The notes: generated from the sequence alone by a model not told the origin. A stretch of DNA of 64,000 bases from Myroides sp. 1354 (GCF_030324495.1 NZ_JACAGN010000005.1:62001-126000), one strand, 5' to 3'; shown: positions 7,823 through 16,693, counted from the stretch's first letter. Numbers and translations are program-made.

Positions 7823-8791
7823 ATGAAAAAACATACGTATACTTATACAGCACGTTGTAAAGCACTAGTTATATTTAGCAAACCAACGGCAGATTTGTAC
7901 GATGAGCCTTATTTGAATGAAATAGAAGATTTGTCTATTGATAATGCTTTTGCTTTTCAGGTTGATTTAACAAAATTTCCTCAAGTAAAAAGGCTTTTTA
8001 TTGCTTCAAAAGATCCTTATACCATTGAGGATCTAGTTCATTTACAACAGTTAGAAGAAGTAAATACCAATTGTTTCTTACCTGAAAACACAAAGAAAAT
8101 CAAGCGGTTAAAGAAGTTGACACTAAGTGATCAAGCCCTATTACGAGTGCCAAAAGACCTTAAAGATTCATCTGTTACCTGCTTGACACTTCACTATTAT
8201 CAAAAAGGAGATTCTCCTATTCCAATGCCTGCTTTTGTGTATCAAATGACGAAGTTAGAGCAGTTGGAATTGACGTTGTGTAATTTTTCAGTACTAAGTG
8301 AAGAAATTAATAACCTAACCGAATTGAGCGTATTGAAATTGAAATGTTCCATGACTTATTTGGAAAATTTTCCTTCCTTATCGGGTTTAATTAACCTGCG
8401 CCATCTTGTAGTGAATGGTGAAACAGTACAAGGACAATTGAGACCAAAGTTTGCACTTTTTTCAAAAATTTTAGAGCAGGTGTGTCAACTTGGAGAACTG
8501 GAAACGTTAGATATCGGAAATTGGTATCCAAAGAACCAAAAGGAGCGAATTGCTTTCGACGGAAAGAAAAATTCCCTGCCCGATATTTTTGCGAGCTTTC
8601 CCAAGCTCAAAAAACTGTATATCACGTGGATGAAGTTAGATTATTTACCGCCTACTATTTTTAAAATGTATACGTTAGAGGAATTGAATCTTATCTCAAA
8701 TTACTTAACAGAAGAGGAACTCAACAGTCTACAACAGGAACTTCCTCAACTTAAAATCGTCGGTAAAGGGCACAATACGAGCCGTTTTTAA
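7823..8791 (+). CDS. leucine-rich-repeat protein, cytoplasmic
   Basis: 322 residues. From about residue 85 to the end there are several leucine-rich-repeat units (LKKLTLSDQALLRVPKDL, LEQLELTLCNFSVLSEEI, LSVLKLKCSMTYLENFPSL, LETLDIGNWYP, LKKLYITWMKLDYLPPTI, LEELNLISNYLTEEELNSL), each about 23 residues. There is no signal peptide, so it should stay in the cytoplasm as a protein-binding scaffold. It follows the 6935 gene by 21 bases. The N-terminal 80 residues are less regular and lack an identifiable domain. Confidence 0.8.
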   Translation: MKKHTYTYTARCKALVIFSKPTADLYDEPYLNEIEDLSIDNAFAFQVDLTKFPQVKRLFIASKDPYTIEDLVHLQQLEEVNTNCFLPENTKKIKRLKKLTLSDQALLRVPKDLKDSSVTCLTLHYYQKGDSPIPMPAFVYQMTKLEQLELTLCNFSVLSEEINNLTELSVLKLKCSMTYLENFPSLSGLINLRHLVVNGETVQGQLRPKFALFSKILEQVCQLGELETLDIGNWYPKNQKERIAFDGKKNSLPDIFASFPKLKKLYITWMKLDYLPPTIFKMYTLEELNLISNYLTEEELNSLQQELPQLKIVGKGHNTSRF

Positions 8792-8943
8792 TTCCAATAA
8801 AATTGGAAGGTTTATTGAAATTGAAACTGTAAGAATAGGAATAAGTGTGCTTTAAAAAGGAAAGCCTTCAATTATTGGTAGCAACAAGGGAGAAGAAGGA
8901 TTTTTGAGAATAGTTTGTAATTCATTTTCTAGAAATGAATAGG

Positions 8944-9071
8944 ATGAAAAAACACTAGTTTTAGTCATGCTAGCGTTAAATAGTTTAGCATTCAGTCAAG
9001 AAAAAATAAAAGCCTATCACACTGATTCAAGGAAAAATAAAAAAAGCTATAATCCTTTACTTAGATTATAG
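8944..9071 (+). pseudogene. remnant of a signal-peptide gene sharing a motif with the 6935 gene
   Basis: Reading from 8944 gives MKKH then a stop. Shifting one base gives LVLVMLALNSLAFSQ, a convincing signal peptide, continuing into EKIKAYHTDSRKNKKS. The last part matches KIKVYHEDPRKNK of the gene at 6935; at DNA level 8999-9042 matches 7021-7064 at 38 of 44 positions by hand count. The frame ends at 9071 inside a terminator hairpin. It looks like a frameshifted, truncated scrap of a secreted paralogue. Confidence 0.45.
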
Positions 9072-9077
9072 CTTTTT
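9041..9077. terminator. bidirectional intrinsic terminator
   Basis: A perfect 14-bp stem (AAAAAGCTATAATC / GATTATAGCTTTTT) with a 9-base loop and a T-run on both strands. It ends the minus-strand synthetase gene whose stop is at 9108 and could also stop plus-strand transcripts from the 6935-8791 pair. Confidence 0.85.
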
Positions 9078-9107
9078 AAAATTACAGATTAGTGCATTTG
9101 TTGTTAC

Positions 9108-10148
9108 TTATCTTAATATAATGCTGAATTTTTCAGCTAAATTCCTACGGATGGAATCCTGTATAGCGTTGATTTCTGCATTCAGCAAGGTTCTTTCATT
9201 CGATCTATAGGCAATGCGGTAGGCCAAAGAAGTTTTATCTGCTTTTGTATATTGATCCACTAAGGTGATACTTTCTATTAAATCATGGCCTTTATCCCTT
9301 ATCATTTCACAAAGATTATGGTATTCGATCCAATTTTTCTCTCTATTTTCAACATAGTTGTTTACCCAGAACGAGATATCCTTATAAACAGGTGGAAACT
9401 TAGAATAGGCTTTAAACTCCACTAATCCGTTTTTGAATTGAGAAATAAATCGCTCATCCTCACTCCAGAAATAACGAATGTCAGGAATATTACAGAACGA
9501 CATCACTAAGCGATCAAGACCTAAGCCAAAAGCCCAACCTGTGGCTTGAATCTTACAGTTCTTTAAGATGTCACGATGTATAACTCCTGCACCTAAAACC
9601 TCCATCCATTCTCCATTTTGCATCACTTCTATTTGCAAAGAAGATGCTGTAAAGGGGAAGTAATCATCTAAGAATCGATATTCCTTACCAGGGTATAAAT
9701 ACTCAATTAACCCTTGTAAAGTCTTTTTTAAATCTTCTAAAGCATCCACCCCATCGGGTACTAATTTAACCACTTCCATTTGGTGAAAGACGGGATAATG
9801 TGTTTTGTCAATGGTATCCTTTCGGTATACATCTCCCGTAACGATAAATTGGTGATATCCTTGAACTAATACTTGATTTTGATGCGCAGAGGTTTGTGTT
9901 CGAAGTACAAAATCATCATTTAGATAATAGGTGTCATTTGCAGAACGAGCAGGATGATCTAAAGGAACTAAAAGCTTATCAAAGTTATCTTGTATAGAGA
10001 CAACTTCGTCAAGATCGTCAAACATTGTAAAATCGCTAAAAAAAGATTGAATTCTTTTTTTCAATAAGTAAATAGGGTGCGATGGATGATTGTGAAGCTT
10101 TTTACTTCTTTTTTCATTGATACTAGTTGAGATGTTGTTCATATACAT
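9108..10148 (-). CDS. monomeric mitochondrial-type phenylalanyl-tRNA synthetase
   Basis: 346 residues with the layout of mitochondrial FARS2, not of bacterial PheS/PheT. A class II core holds LDHPARSANDTYYL and TSAHQ, motif 2 VTGDVYRKDTIDKTHYPVFH (about 103-122) and motif 3 GWAFGLGLDRLVM (about 204-216). PDIRYFWSEDERFISQF follows. Residues 250-346 are a ferredoxin-fold anticodon-binding domain (FPPVYKDISFWV ... YRIAYRSNERTLLNAEIN). The key charging motifs look intact, so it should attach Phe (or a close analogue) to tRNA. Bacteria normally use a heterotetramer, so this is probably an extra copy. It is divergent from an AraC gene. A TATTTTTG -7 element lies on the minus strand at 10197-10204. 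Confidence 0.88.
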   Translation of the reverse strand: MYMNNISTSINEKRSKKLHNHPSHPIYLLKKRIQSFFSDFTMFDDLDEVVSIQDNFDKLLVPLDHPARSANDTYYLNDDFVLRTQTSAHQNQVLVQGYHQFIVTGDVYRKDTIDKTHYPVFHQMEVVKLVPDGVDALEDLKKTLQGLIEYLYPGKEYRFLDDYFPFTASSLQIEVMQNGEWMEVLGAGVIHRDILKNCKIQATGWAFGLGLDRLVMSFCNIPDIRYFWSEDERFISQFKNGLVEFKAYSKFPPVYKDISFWVNNYVENREKNWIEYHNLCEMIRDKGHDLIESITLVDQYTKADKTSLAYRIAYRSNERTLLNAEINAIQDSIRRNLAEKFSIILR

Positions 10149-10322
10149 TGAATTTTAATATTATTACCCTTTGAATGTAGTAGGAAATACAAAGGACAAA
10201 AATAGGAGCATTGCGGTTATTCCTATTTTCATTTATTTGGAGGTTATGTTCAATTTTTTAGATTTAGATGTGATTCTTTGCATTGAAAAGTTTATTTTGT
10301 TCTTTTATTTAGATATTTGCCT

Positions 10323-11198
10323 ATGACTTCATTTTTAGATTTAAATCAATTATACGAACTACATCAGTTGGATTCTTCCTTAAAAGGAGAAGGGGTGTTT
10401 ATCGTGGATCATAAGGATGTTCCGACCAGACAATATGCGTATAGTAGACATCAATTTGAAGGATTATTATTGGGTTTTGTTTTAAGAGGAACAATGAAAA
10501 CACAAGTGCACTTCTCTGAATATGAAGTACATCAGGGGGATGTAATCTTGGCTTTACCTCATCTTATGATAGATGTGATAGCTGAAAGTGAGGATATTGA
10601 GATCATTACTATAGGGCTATCGCTTGATTTTATTAGTTCGATTCCCCATGTATGGGAATTCGTAAATAGTGATAAGGTGCGTTTGAATCCTTTAATTCAC
10701 TTTCATTCCGACAAACAAGATTTACAGAGAGAATTTATAGTATATCTTCAGAAATTTTATCATTCTAATCTAAGTGATAAGAAAAATGAAATATTGCGAC
10801 ATCATATTCTAGCTTTGATTCATATGGTGGTAGAAGCACATAGAGAAGAGGAAAATCAGGAGTATTTATTGAAGGATCGAAGCGCAACAATTATAGACAA
10901 ATTTTATACATTAGTATCTAAGTATGCGGTTGTACAAAGAGATATTGGTTTTTATGCAGATAAATTAAATTTGACTGCTCCTTATCTGACCACGTTACTC
11001 GCCCAGAAAACAGGTAAATCGGCTCTGAAATGGATTGATCACGTGGTGATATTACAGGCTAAATCGCTGCTAAAAACAACAGACTTATCTGTTAAGGAGA
11101 TAAGTAATCGCTTAAATTTTAATGATGCAAGTCTGTTCTGTAGGTATTTTAAAAGACATACGACGCTGTCTCCCAATGGTTTTAGGAGACAGCTGTAA
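10323..11198 (+). CDS. AraC family transcriptional regulator
   Basis: About 291 residues from the ATG at 10323; an upstream TTG at 10317 is possible but less likely. The N-terminal 160 residues resemble a cupin-type effector domain (GFVLRGTMKTQVHFSEYEVHQGDV). The C-terminal 100 residues hold two helix-turn-helix motifs of the AraC type (IGFYADKLNLTAPYLTTLL and VKEISNRLNFNDASLFCRYF, then FKRHTTLSPNGFR). It is transcribed away from the mitochondrial-type PheRS gene, so it may control that gene or itself; it also abuts the convergent racemase gene by only 3 bases. The effector is unknown. Confidence 0.9.
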   Translation: MTSFLDLNQLYELHQLDSSLKGEGVFIVDHKDVPTRQYAYSRHQFEGLLLGFVLRGTMKTQVHFSEYEVHQGDVILALPHLMIDVIAESEDIEIITIGLSLDFISSIPHVWEFVNSDKVRLNPLIHFHSDKQDLQREFIVYLQKFYHSNLSDKKNEILRHHILALIHMVVEAHREEENQEYLLKDRSATIIDKFYTLVSKYAVVQRDIGFYADKLNLTAPYLTTLLAQKTGKSALKWIDHVVILQAKSLLKTTDLSVKEISNRLNFNDASLFCRYFKRHTTLSPNGFRRQL

Positions 11199-11201
11199 TA
11201 T

Positions 11202-11894
11202 TTATTTTAGATAATCTTTAATAAAGGCCTTAGCTAAGCTTTTCGATGAATCAATGAGGATGATTTCATTTGGAACACTTTGTATCACTGCGTTTAAATC
11301 TGTACAAGCAATAAGGATAGCCTCAACTTTTGGTTTTACTTTGTGGATTAACTGTTCCCAAAGTAGTTGATTTTGAGGATTTGTTTTATCTTTTTTTATA
11401 CCCGCTATGATTGTATTGAGTTCAAGTTGCCATGCTGGTTCGAAGATAAATACATGTCCTTTTTCTTCTAGGCCCTTTTGATAGATTTGCGCATCATAAG
11501 TAGTAGAAGTAGCAAATAGCGTCGTTCTGGTTTGCTTCATTGGCAATTCATTTAAAGTTTCTTCTACCATATTAAACAGTTTAGTATCTATTGAATTCTG
11601 CAAGCTATCAATATAAATATGCGCAGAATTACAAGGCATGGCTATACTATGAACCCCATTCGCTTCTAATTTTTGTAATCCTTTTACAATGGTTTTCTGC
11701 ATCAATTGATGATCAATATCCCTATCTAAATAAAAGGGCGTCGGTAGAGAATAGAGGATAATTTCAGGAAACTCCTCATCTAGAACTGCATTATATTGGC
11801 TTTGGCATTCATCTAAGACAAGTTCTAAAAAGGGCGTGGTAGAGCGAGGTTCCATACCATCGAGTATGCCAAGTATTTTGTTAATGGGGTTCAT
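11202..11894 (-). CDS. aspartate/glutamate racemase family protein
   Basis: 230 residues. The N-terminus GILDGMEPRSTTPF corresponds to the GGMGPxAT loop of the family. The two catalytic cysteines are present in PCNSAH (about residue 101) and ILIACTDL (about residue 195). It should interconvert L and D forms of Asp, Glu or a related amino acid without cofactor, in the cytosol, as YgeA-like enzymes do. Its start overlaps the end of the nucleotidyltransferase gene by 14 bases, so the two are cotranslated. The substrate cannot be told from sequence. Confidence 0.85.
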   Translation of the reverse strand: MNPINKILGILDGMEPRSTTPFLELVLDECQSQYNAVLDEEFPEIILYSLPTPFYLDRDIDHQLMQKTIVKGLQKLEANGVHSIAMPCNSAHIYIDSLQNSIDTKLFNMVEETLNELPMKQTRTTLFATSTTYDAQIYQKGLEEKGHVFIFEPAWQLELNTIIAGIKKDKTNPQNQLLWEQLIHKVKPKVEAILIACTDLNAVIQSVPNEIILIDSSKSLAKAFIKDYLK

Positions 11895-12660
11895 GATTAA
11901 GTGTAATGAATTGAGTTATAAAGGAAGCAAATTCTTTTAAAAGTAAAGGATTAAGCTTTTCCATAGCGTTAGTTTCTCCCAAGTACTGATTTTTGCTATC
12001 TAGGAGTAGTAAATGGAATTTTTCGGGCACATAGCGTAAGGCGTAATCAACGGCCTTGTCTTTTGATGTAATCTTTGCTGTTTCAAGGGAATAAAACATT
12101 CGACAAAGTGTCAATATAACATTGGTTGTATCATCTTCTAACTCCTCTAGAAGTATTGGCAATAAAGATAGGATTGCTAATTTAAAATCCTTATCTGAAA
12201 TCACAGGTAACAACGCATCAGCAGATATTCCATGAAGTGTTATACTATTTTGCCTGATTTGTCTAAGTAATAGGGTAAGATCGGGGTCTAAGGTTTTCTC
12301 TGGGATGTAACCATTTAAAAAGCTATTTCTTAACCATTCGCCATATTGAAATTCGCTTTGAATAGGTAAACGTAAAGGAGAGAACTCCGCTTGATTAACA
12401 ATTGTAATCTCTAAGTAACGCTTATTTTCTTTATTATCAATAGCTCCTGATAAGAGGAGAAGCTCTTGAATAAGTAGCTGTTTCGTTTCTTGTGTAAGTT
12501 CAGCGTCTAGTACAACAAAAAAATCAATATCACTTTTGTGTTTGAGTCCACCGTCTACATAAGAACCATAGAGGTATATTGCTTTTAGGGAAGGACCTAA
12601 CGTATGGGTAAGAAACGCTGTTGTCTGTGTAACTTGAAGAGGTAGGGATTGGTTATTCAT
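11881..12660 (-). CDS. aminoglycoside nucleotidyltransferase, AadA/ANT(9)-like
   Basis: 259 residues, the usual length of AadA enzymes. LYGSYVDGGLKHKSDIDFFV (about 29-48) is the GS...DxD nucleotidyltransferase motif with the paired metal-binding aspartates. The downstream blocks follow AadA closely: EITIVNQAEFSPLRLP, FQYGEWLRN, PDLTLLLRQIRQNSITLHG, NVILTLCRMFYSLETAKI, SKDKAVDYALRYVPEKFH and YLGE. This family adenylylates streptomycin or spectinomycin, so resistance is the likely role; whether it is active is unproven. It is the first gene of a two-gene unit with the racemase. Confidence 0.85.
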   Translation of the reverse strand: MNNQSLPLQVTQTTAFLTHTLGPSLKAIYLYGSYVDGGLKHKSDIDFFVVLDAELTQETKQLLIQELLLLSGAIDNKENKRYLEITIVNQAEFSPLRLPIQSEFQYGEWLRNSFLNGYIPEKTLDPDLTLLLRQIRQNSITLHGISADALLPVISDKDFKLAILSLLPILLEELEDDTTNVILTLCRMFYSLETAKITSKDKAVDYALRYVPEKFHLLLLDSKNQYLGETNAMEKLNPLLLKEFASFITQFITLNHEPH

Positions 12661-12704
12661 TTTTTTTGATTAATTGGTGTAATAGGATGTCCTCTTTTCC
12701 TATA

Positions 12705-13175
12705 TTAATTGTGTTGTATGCTATCCCTATTTTTGTTAATGGAAAATAGTAATAGACTGTAATTTCCAAATTTATCAGGTGATACAATAAAAGAGCTTTT
12801 ATCTGATAAAATAATCTCACTGAGATGGAACCCATCACTTATTTGCCCTGTTCTTCCTTGTAAGAAACTTTTATGTCGGTTAATTCTTGTAATTTCGTGA
12901 TACTGTATTACTTTTCTTTTCAGTCCTAAAAAATATTGAATTTCTATCGCATTTTTTCTTACAATTATTTTTGTGATTTTTAAAAAATCATACGTTCCAA
13001 GGAGTACAAATAAAAGAATGAGAAAGATAATAAAGAGGGCCATTTTTTCTTTTGTTGGGTAGTAGTTTCCATTCAAAAATTTAAGGCAGATCCCAATGCA
13101 AACAATAGCAGCGAAATAACCAAAAATTAGTTTTAAAATGTACAGCGTTCTAAATTTAGAAGTAATAGTCTCCAT
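12705..13175 (-). CDS. small membrane protein with PH-like tail
   Basis: 156 residues. Two transmembrane segments (about 15-33 and 46-64) are followed by a cytosolic beta-rich region with ITKIIVRKNAIEIQYFLGLKRKVIQYHEITRI, the pattern of bacterial PH-like domains (a strand reading on an 'X-I-f-G-l-k-r' core). No enzyme motif. It is divergent from a similarly built protein at 13313. The role is unknown. Confidence 0.7.
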   Translation of the reverse strand: METITSKFRTLYILKLIFGYFAAIVCIGICLKFLNGNYYPTKEKMALFIIFLILLFVLLGTYDFLKITKIIVRKNAIEIQYFLGLKRKVIQYHEITRINRHKSFLQGRTGQISDGFHLSEIILSDKSSFIVSPDKFGNYSLLLFSINKNRDSIQHN

Positions 13176-13312
13176 ATAATTCTTTCGTGATTTATTTTCT
13201 AAATGTAAGACTTAAGTTAAGAATCTTATTCTTTATTCTAATTTAAATTTTGTTTTTTTGTGTTGTGAATAGGAGAGTGTAGCAACGTGAACTGTTATTT
13301 CGTCAAAATGTT

Positions 13313-13795
13313 ATGAATACGTACTTATATCTAAAAAAGATTTCGTTTGTAAAGCAAACAATGGGAGCTTTATTCCTTATTTTTAGTGCTGTATTACTGC
13401 TAATTTCAGTTACTGCATTGACTTTTGTGCTTAGTTTTTTTTCTTTTTTTGTGGGGCTTTATTTCGCTACAACGGAAGGAATAGAGATTAGATTTGATAC
13501 CAAACAGTTTAGAATCATCTTTTCTCTATTTGGTTTGAATATTGGTATTTGGGAATCTTATCCAACCATCGCATATATTGTTGTAGTTAGAACAAAAGTT
13601 AGACATATAATTGGGAATAGATATCGGCAAGAAGCGGCTTCAACCACTATAAAGGATGAGCGAATATGCATAAACGTGTTTAGCGAAACGAACAATAATA
13701 AAACATTGTTTAGGACAATCGATGTAAATGAAGCGTTGGAAATTGCTGAAGTTGTTGCTTCTTTTTATAAAGTTGAGATTAAGAAAAAGTTGTAA
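13313..13795 (+). CDS. hypothetical membrane protein
   Basis: 160 residues. Two close hydrophobic segments (about 17-50) form a membrane hairpin, followed by a soluble domain with GIEIRFDTKQFRIIFSLFGLNIGIW, which resembles the strand pattern of bacterial PH-like domains. It has no named family that I recognise. It is built like the divergent neighbour at 12705-13175 (membrane hairpin then beta domain), and the two may be related. The sequence after it (13796-14079) has only short broken frames. Confidence 0.65.
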   Translation: MNTYLYLKKISFVKQTMGALFLIFSAVLLLISVTALTFVLSFFSFFVGLYFATTEGIEIRFDTKQFRIIFSLFGLNIGIWESYPTIAYIVVVRTKVRHIIGNRYRQEAASTTIKDERICINVFSETNNNKTLFRTIDVNEALEIAEVVASFYKVEIKKKL

Positions 13796-14079
13796 TACAA
13801 TGGTTACCAATAGTTTTTCGCTTGTATTCCATCATAATCGTTCACTAATAAGCGATACCTCCTTTCCCCGATTAAGGGAGATTCAAAACCCGAAAACTAT
13901 AAAAGAGATTAATTTACGATTTTTGCTCAAGAAAAAGGGTTGAAAGGAAGTATGGCTCATTATAGTGAACCAGAATTCAGTATTTCACATCATGTACTAA
14001 CATTTAGTGTGATGGATACACAAAAAGGTGTTATGGAAAATTTGAATCAGTGGTTGATTGATGGAATATTTACTACTGA

Positions 14080-14991
14080 TCAGTTGAAATTAGCTCGAAA
14101 GGCTAAAGGCGACATATCCGTTTTCTTTTTAAATAATTTGTTGAAAGATTGGGGGTATTCAAAACCCAATAGATAGGCTATTTCAGCTACAGATAAGGTT
14201 GTTGTAGACAAATATTCTTTTGCTTTGTTTATGAGTGTGTTGTGTATATGTTGCTTTGCACTTTGACCTGTTAAGGAACGCAGCATATCACTTAAATAGG
14301 ACGGAGACAAATGGAGTTGACTGGCTAAGAATTCCACCGTAGGAACGCCTTGTACAAGTTTTTCTTCTCCGTTAAAATAATCTGTCAACACTTGTTCCGT
14401 TTTGGACAGCAAATCGTTATTCACTGCTTTACGCGTGATAAATTGGCGCTCGTAAAAACGATTGCTGTAATTGAGCAATAAATCCAATTGCGATAGGATA
14501 ATATCTTGGGTATGTCGATCAATAAACTGATATTCATGTTCAATTTTCTGAAAGATTTCAATAATATTCCCTTCTTCCTTTTCTGAAAGATGCAAAGCTT
14601 CATTCAAGGAATAGGAAAAGAAACCATACGTTTTAATTTGGGAACCCAAAGGGTGATTATACAAGAAATCGGGATGGATCATTAGCATATAGCCCAAACC
14701 ACAGTTTTGCGAGATTTCATTCACTTCATCAACTTCCAACGATTGAATTTGTTTAGGCGCTAAAAAATTCATCGTTCCCTTGTCAAAATCATAGTACTGC
14801 TGGCCATATTTTACCTTAGCCGTTACATTGCGCTTGAGCGAAATACTGTAGAAATCTAGGGTAAACTTCTTCCAAATATCATTTTCGGTAATGTGCATTT
14901 GCGTTACATCCACCAAGCTAATTAAAGGATGAAGAGGAGCCGGTAAATCTAATAATTTGTGAAATTCGGATATAGCACTTATATGTTTCAT
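14080..14991 (-). CDS. AraC family transcriptional regulator of the SDR cluster
   Basis: 303 residues. The N-terminal 190 residues are a sensor region with no DNA-binding motif. Residues about 200-303 are an AraC DNA-binding domain with two helix-turn-helix parts (VEFLASQLHLSPSYLSDMLR; VAEIAYLLGFEYPQSFNKLF then FKKKTDMSPLAFRANFN). It is the last gene of a same-strand run behind three SDR genes, 66 bases after the nearest one. AraC regulators of this form are commonly found beside SDR oxidoreductases and often sense the substrate; this one probably controls the tandem SDR genes. Confidence 0.9.
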   Translation of the reverse strand: MKHISAISEFHKLLDLPAPLHPLISLVDVTQMHITENDIWKKFTLDFYSISLKRNVTAKVKYGQQYYDFDKGTMNFLAPKQIQSLEVDEVNEISQNCGLGYMLMIHPDFLYNHPLGSQIKTYGFFSYSLNEALHLSEKEEGNIIEIFQKIEHEYQFIDRHTQDIILSQLDLLLNYSNRFYERQFITRKAVNNDLLSKTEQVLTDYFNGEEKLVQGVPTVEFLASQLHLSPSYLSDMLRSLTGQSAKQHIHNTLINKAKEYLSTTTLSVAEIAYLLGFEYPQSFNKLFKKKTDMSPLAFRANFN

Positions 14992-15057
14992 CTTTTGTGT
15001 CTTCTTGTATAAAGGTATTAAAAATCAAGGAAGGAGGCAGTCATCCTTTGTTTAATC

Positions 15058-15852
15058 TTACCCAAAAATAGTTTTTTTAAATTCTTGATGCAGGGCATCT
15101 TGTCCAATTTCTAAGCGTCTATTGTATAGCGCTTGAGCATCTGCACCGGCCACATAACGCAATTGTTTTTTATCATCGGTAGCAGCTTCATATACGATAT
15201 CTGCTATTTGCTCTGCAGTAGAGAAGTTGTCCGTATTGAACAAGCGCATTAACTGATCTATAGCCCCTGCGTAGCTTGGGTGTTCCACTACTTCGATAGA
15301 ACGCCCACCAAAATCAGTAATAATCCCTCCAGGGGCTATGGTTTTGATTTGAATGTTGTGCAATCCTAACTCAAAGGACATGCTTTCAGACCAACCTTCT
15401 AAGGCCCATTTTGTCGCGTGATAAATAGAATCCAAAGGCATCGATACAAGTCCGCCTATAGAAGTTGTTGTAATAAATAACCCTGCTTTTTTTGCTCTAA
15501 AGTGGGGAATAAAAGCTTGAGTTACGCGTACTACCCCTAAAAAATTGGTATAGAGTTGACGTTCTATTTGAGCATCACTATACCCCTCTAATGCACCAAT
15601 TAAGCCATAGCCTGCATTGTTAAACACAACATCAATATCGTGGAATTCAAGGGTTTTTTGGATGGTCGATTTGATTTGTTCTCCTTGAGCTACATCCAAA
15701 GGTAGTAGGGTGATATTATCTAGATGTACTAATTCTGTTTCTCTTTCGGGGTTTCGCATCGTGGCAATTACTTTCCATCCTTTAGAGGCAAATAATTTTG
15801 CTGTCGCTTTTCCCAATCCAGAAGAAGCGCCTGTAATAAAAATTGTTTTCAT
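15058..15852 (-). CDS. SDR family oxidoreductase (third of three)
   Basis: 264-residue classical short-chain dehydrogenase/reductase. It has TGASSGLG at 7-14 for NAD(P) binding, NNAGYG at 78-83, and the catalytic Tyr144/Lys148 in YHATK, with an active-site Ser in the TTTSIGG stretch. The Arg after beta-2 (MRNPERE) suggests NADPH preference. It is about as similar to its two upstream neighbours as they are to each other, so the set arose by tandem duplication. It lies 16 bases after the middle copy. The substrate is unknown. Confidence 0.9.
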   Translation of the reverse strand: MKTIFITGASSGLGKATAKLFASKGWKVIATMRNPERETELVHLDNITLLPLDVAQGEQIKSTIQKTLEFHDIDVVFNNAGYGLIGALEGYSDAQIERQLYTNFLGVVRVTQAFIPHFRAKKAGLFITTTSIGGLVSMPLDSIYHATKWALEGWSESMSFELGLHNIQIKTIAPGGIITDFGGRSIEVVEHPSYAGAIDQLMRLFNTDNFSTAEQIADIVYEAATDDKKQLRYVAGADAQALYNRRLEIGQDALHQEFKKTIFG

Positions 15853-15868
15853 TGATTTAGAGGGGGGT

Positions 15869-16687
15869 TTAGAAGTTAAAAAGGGCTCTCATCTTGGCAA
15901 TGTAATCGGCATCTGAATGACTTGTTCTCAAGTCAACCCATCCCTTTACATCATTTCCAACTAAGTATCTCAATTGGTTTGTTCCATCCGTTGCTGCCGT
16001 ATAGATTTCATCTGCCACTTGTTGTGCCGTTGCTATACCGCCATGCATGCTTTCAAATTGCTTGGTAAAGGCAGTAGTAAATGCATCGTAAGACGATAGC
16101 GTAGGATCATTGGCAAAGTTATTGGCTGCTGTAACATGGAAAGGAGTTTCAACACCTCCAGGTTCAATTAATTTGATGATGATGTTCTGAGAAGCTAATT
16201 CATACGATACTGATTCTGTCCAACCTTCTAAAGCAAATTTAGAAGCTCCATAAGAAGAAATCATCGGAATGCCCACGCGTCCACCACCTGAACTTATATT
16301 GATAATCATACCGCCTTTATGCTCTCGAAAATGAGGGAGTATCGCACGAGTTACCTGTAGTGTCCCGAAAAAGTTTACTTCAAATTGTTCTGCTATTTGT
16401 TGAGGTGTTTGTGCTTCAAATAACCCATATTGTCCATAAGCCGCATTGTTTACTAATACATCAATCTTTCCAAAGCGCGCGATTCCTTGACTGATAGTGT
16501 TAGCAATACTCTCTACATCGCGTAGTTCTAGCTGTGTAACTAGTACATTTTCAAGGGACGTTAATCCTGTTTCTTCTTTGGGGTTTCGCATTGCGGCAAT
16601 TACGTTCCACCCTTTAGCTGCGAATAAATGAGCGGTTGTATTTCCAATTCCTTTTGAGGCTCCTGTAATTAATATTGTCTTAGTCAT
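15869..16687 (-). CDS. SDR family oxidoreductase (second of three)
   Basis: 272 residues. TGASKGIG at 8-15, then NNAAYG at 80-85 where the usual NNAG has Ala, and the active site SSGGGR with Tyr146/Lys150 in YGASK. It is a soluble Rossmann-fold enzyme expected to reduce or oxidise a carbonyl or alcohol with NAD(P). It is 6 bases after the first copy, so it is cotranscribed. The NNAG-to-NNAA change is tolerated in some SDRs but may alter cofactor positioning. Confidence 0.9.
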   Translation of the reverse strand: MTKTILITGASKGIGNTTAHLFAAKGWNVIAAMRNPKEETGLTSLENVLVTQLELRDVESIANTISQGIARFGKIDVLVNNAAYGQYGLFEAQTPQQIAEQFEVNFFGTLQVTRAILPHFREHKGGMIINISSGGGRVGIPMISSYGASKFALEGWTESVSYELASQNIIIKLIEPGGVETPFHVTAANNFANDPTLSSYDAFTTAFTKQFESMHGGIATAQQVADEIYTAATDGTNQLRYLVGNDVKGWVDLRTSHSDADYIAKMRALFNF

Positions 16688-16693
16688 ACTTAT

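Noticed and set aside
13913..14176. Plus-strand open frame (reads from TTG 13940 or ATG 13952).
   Set aside because: Its last 97 bases lie antisense in the AraC gene, it has no recognised domain, and no promoter. It may be a remnant but cannot be supported as a gene.
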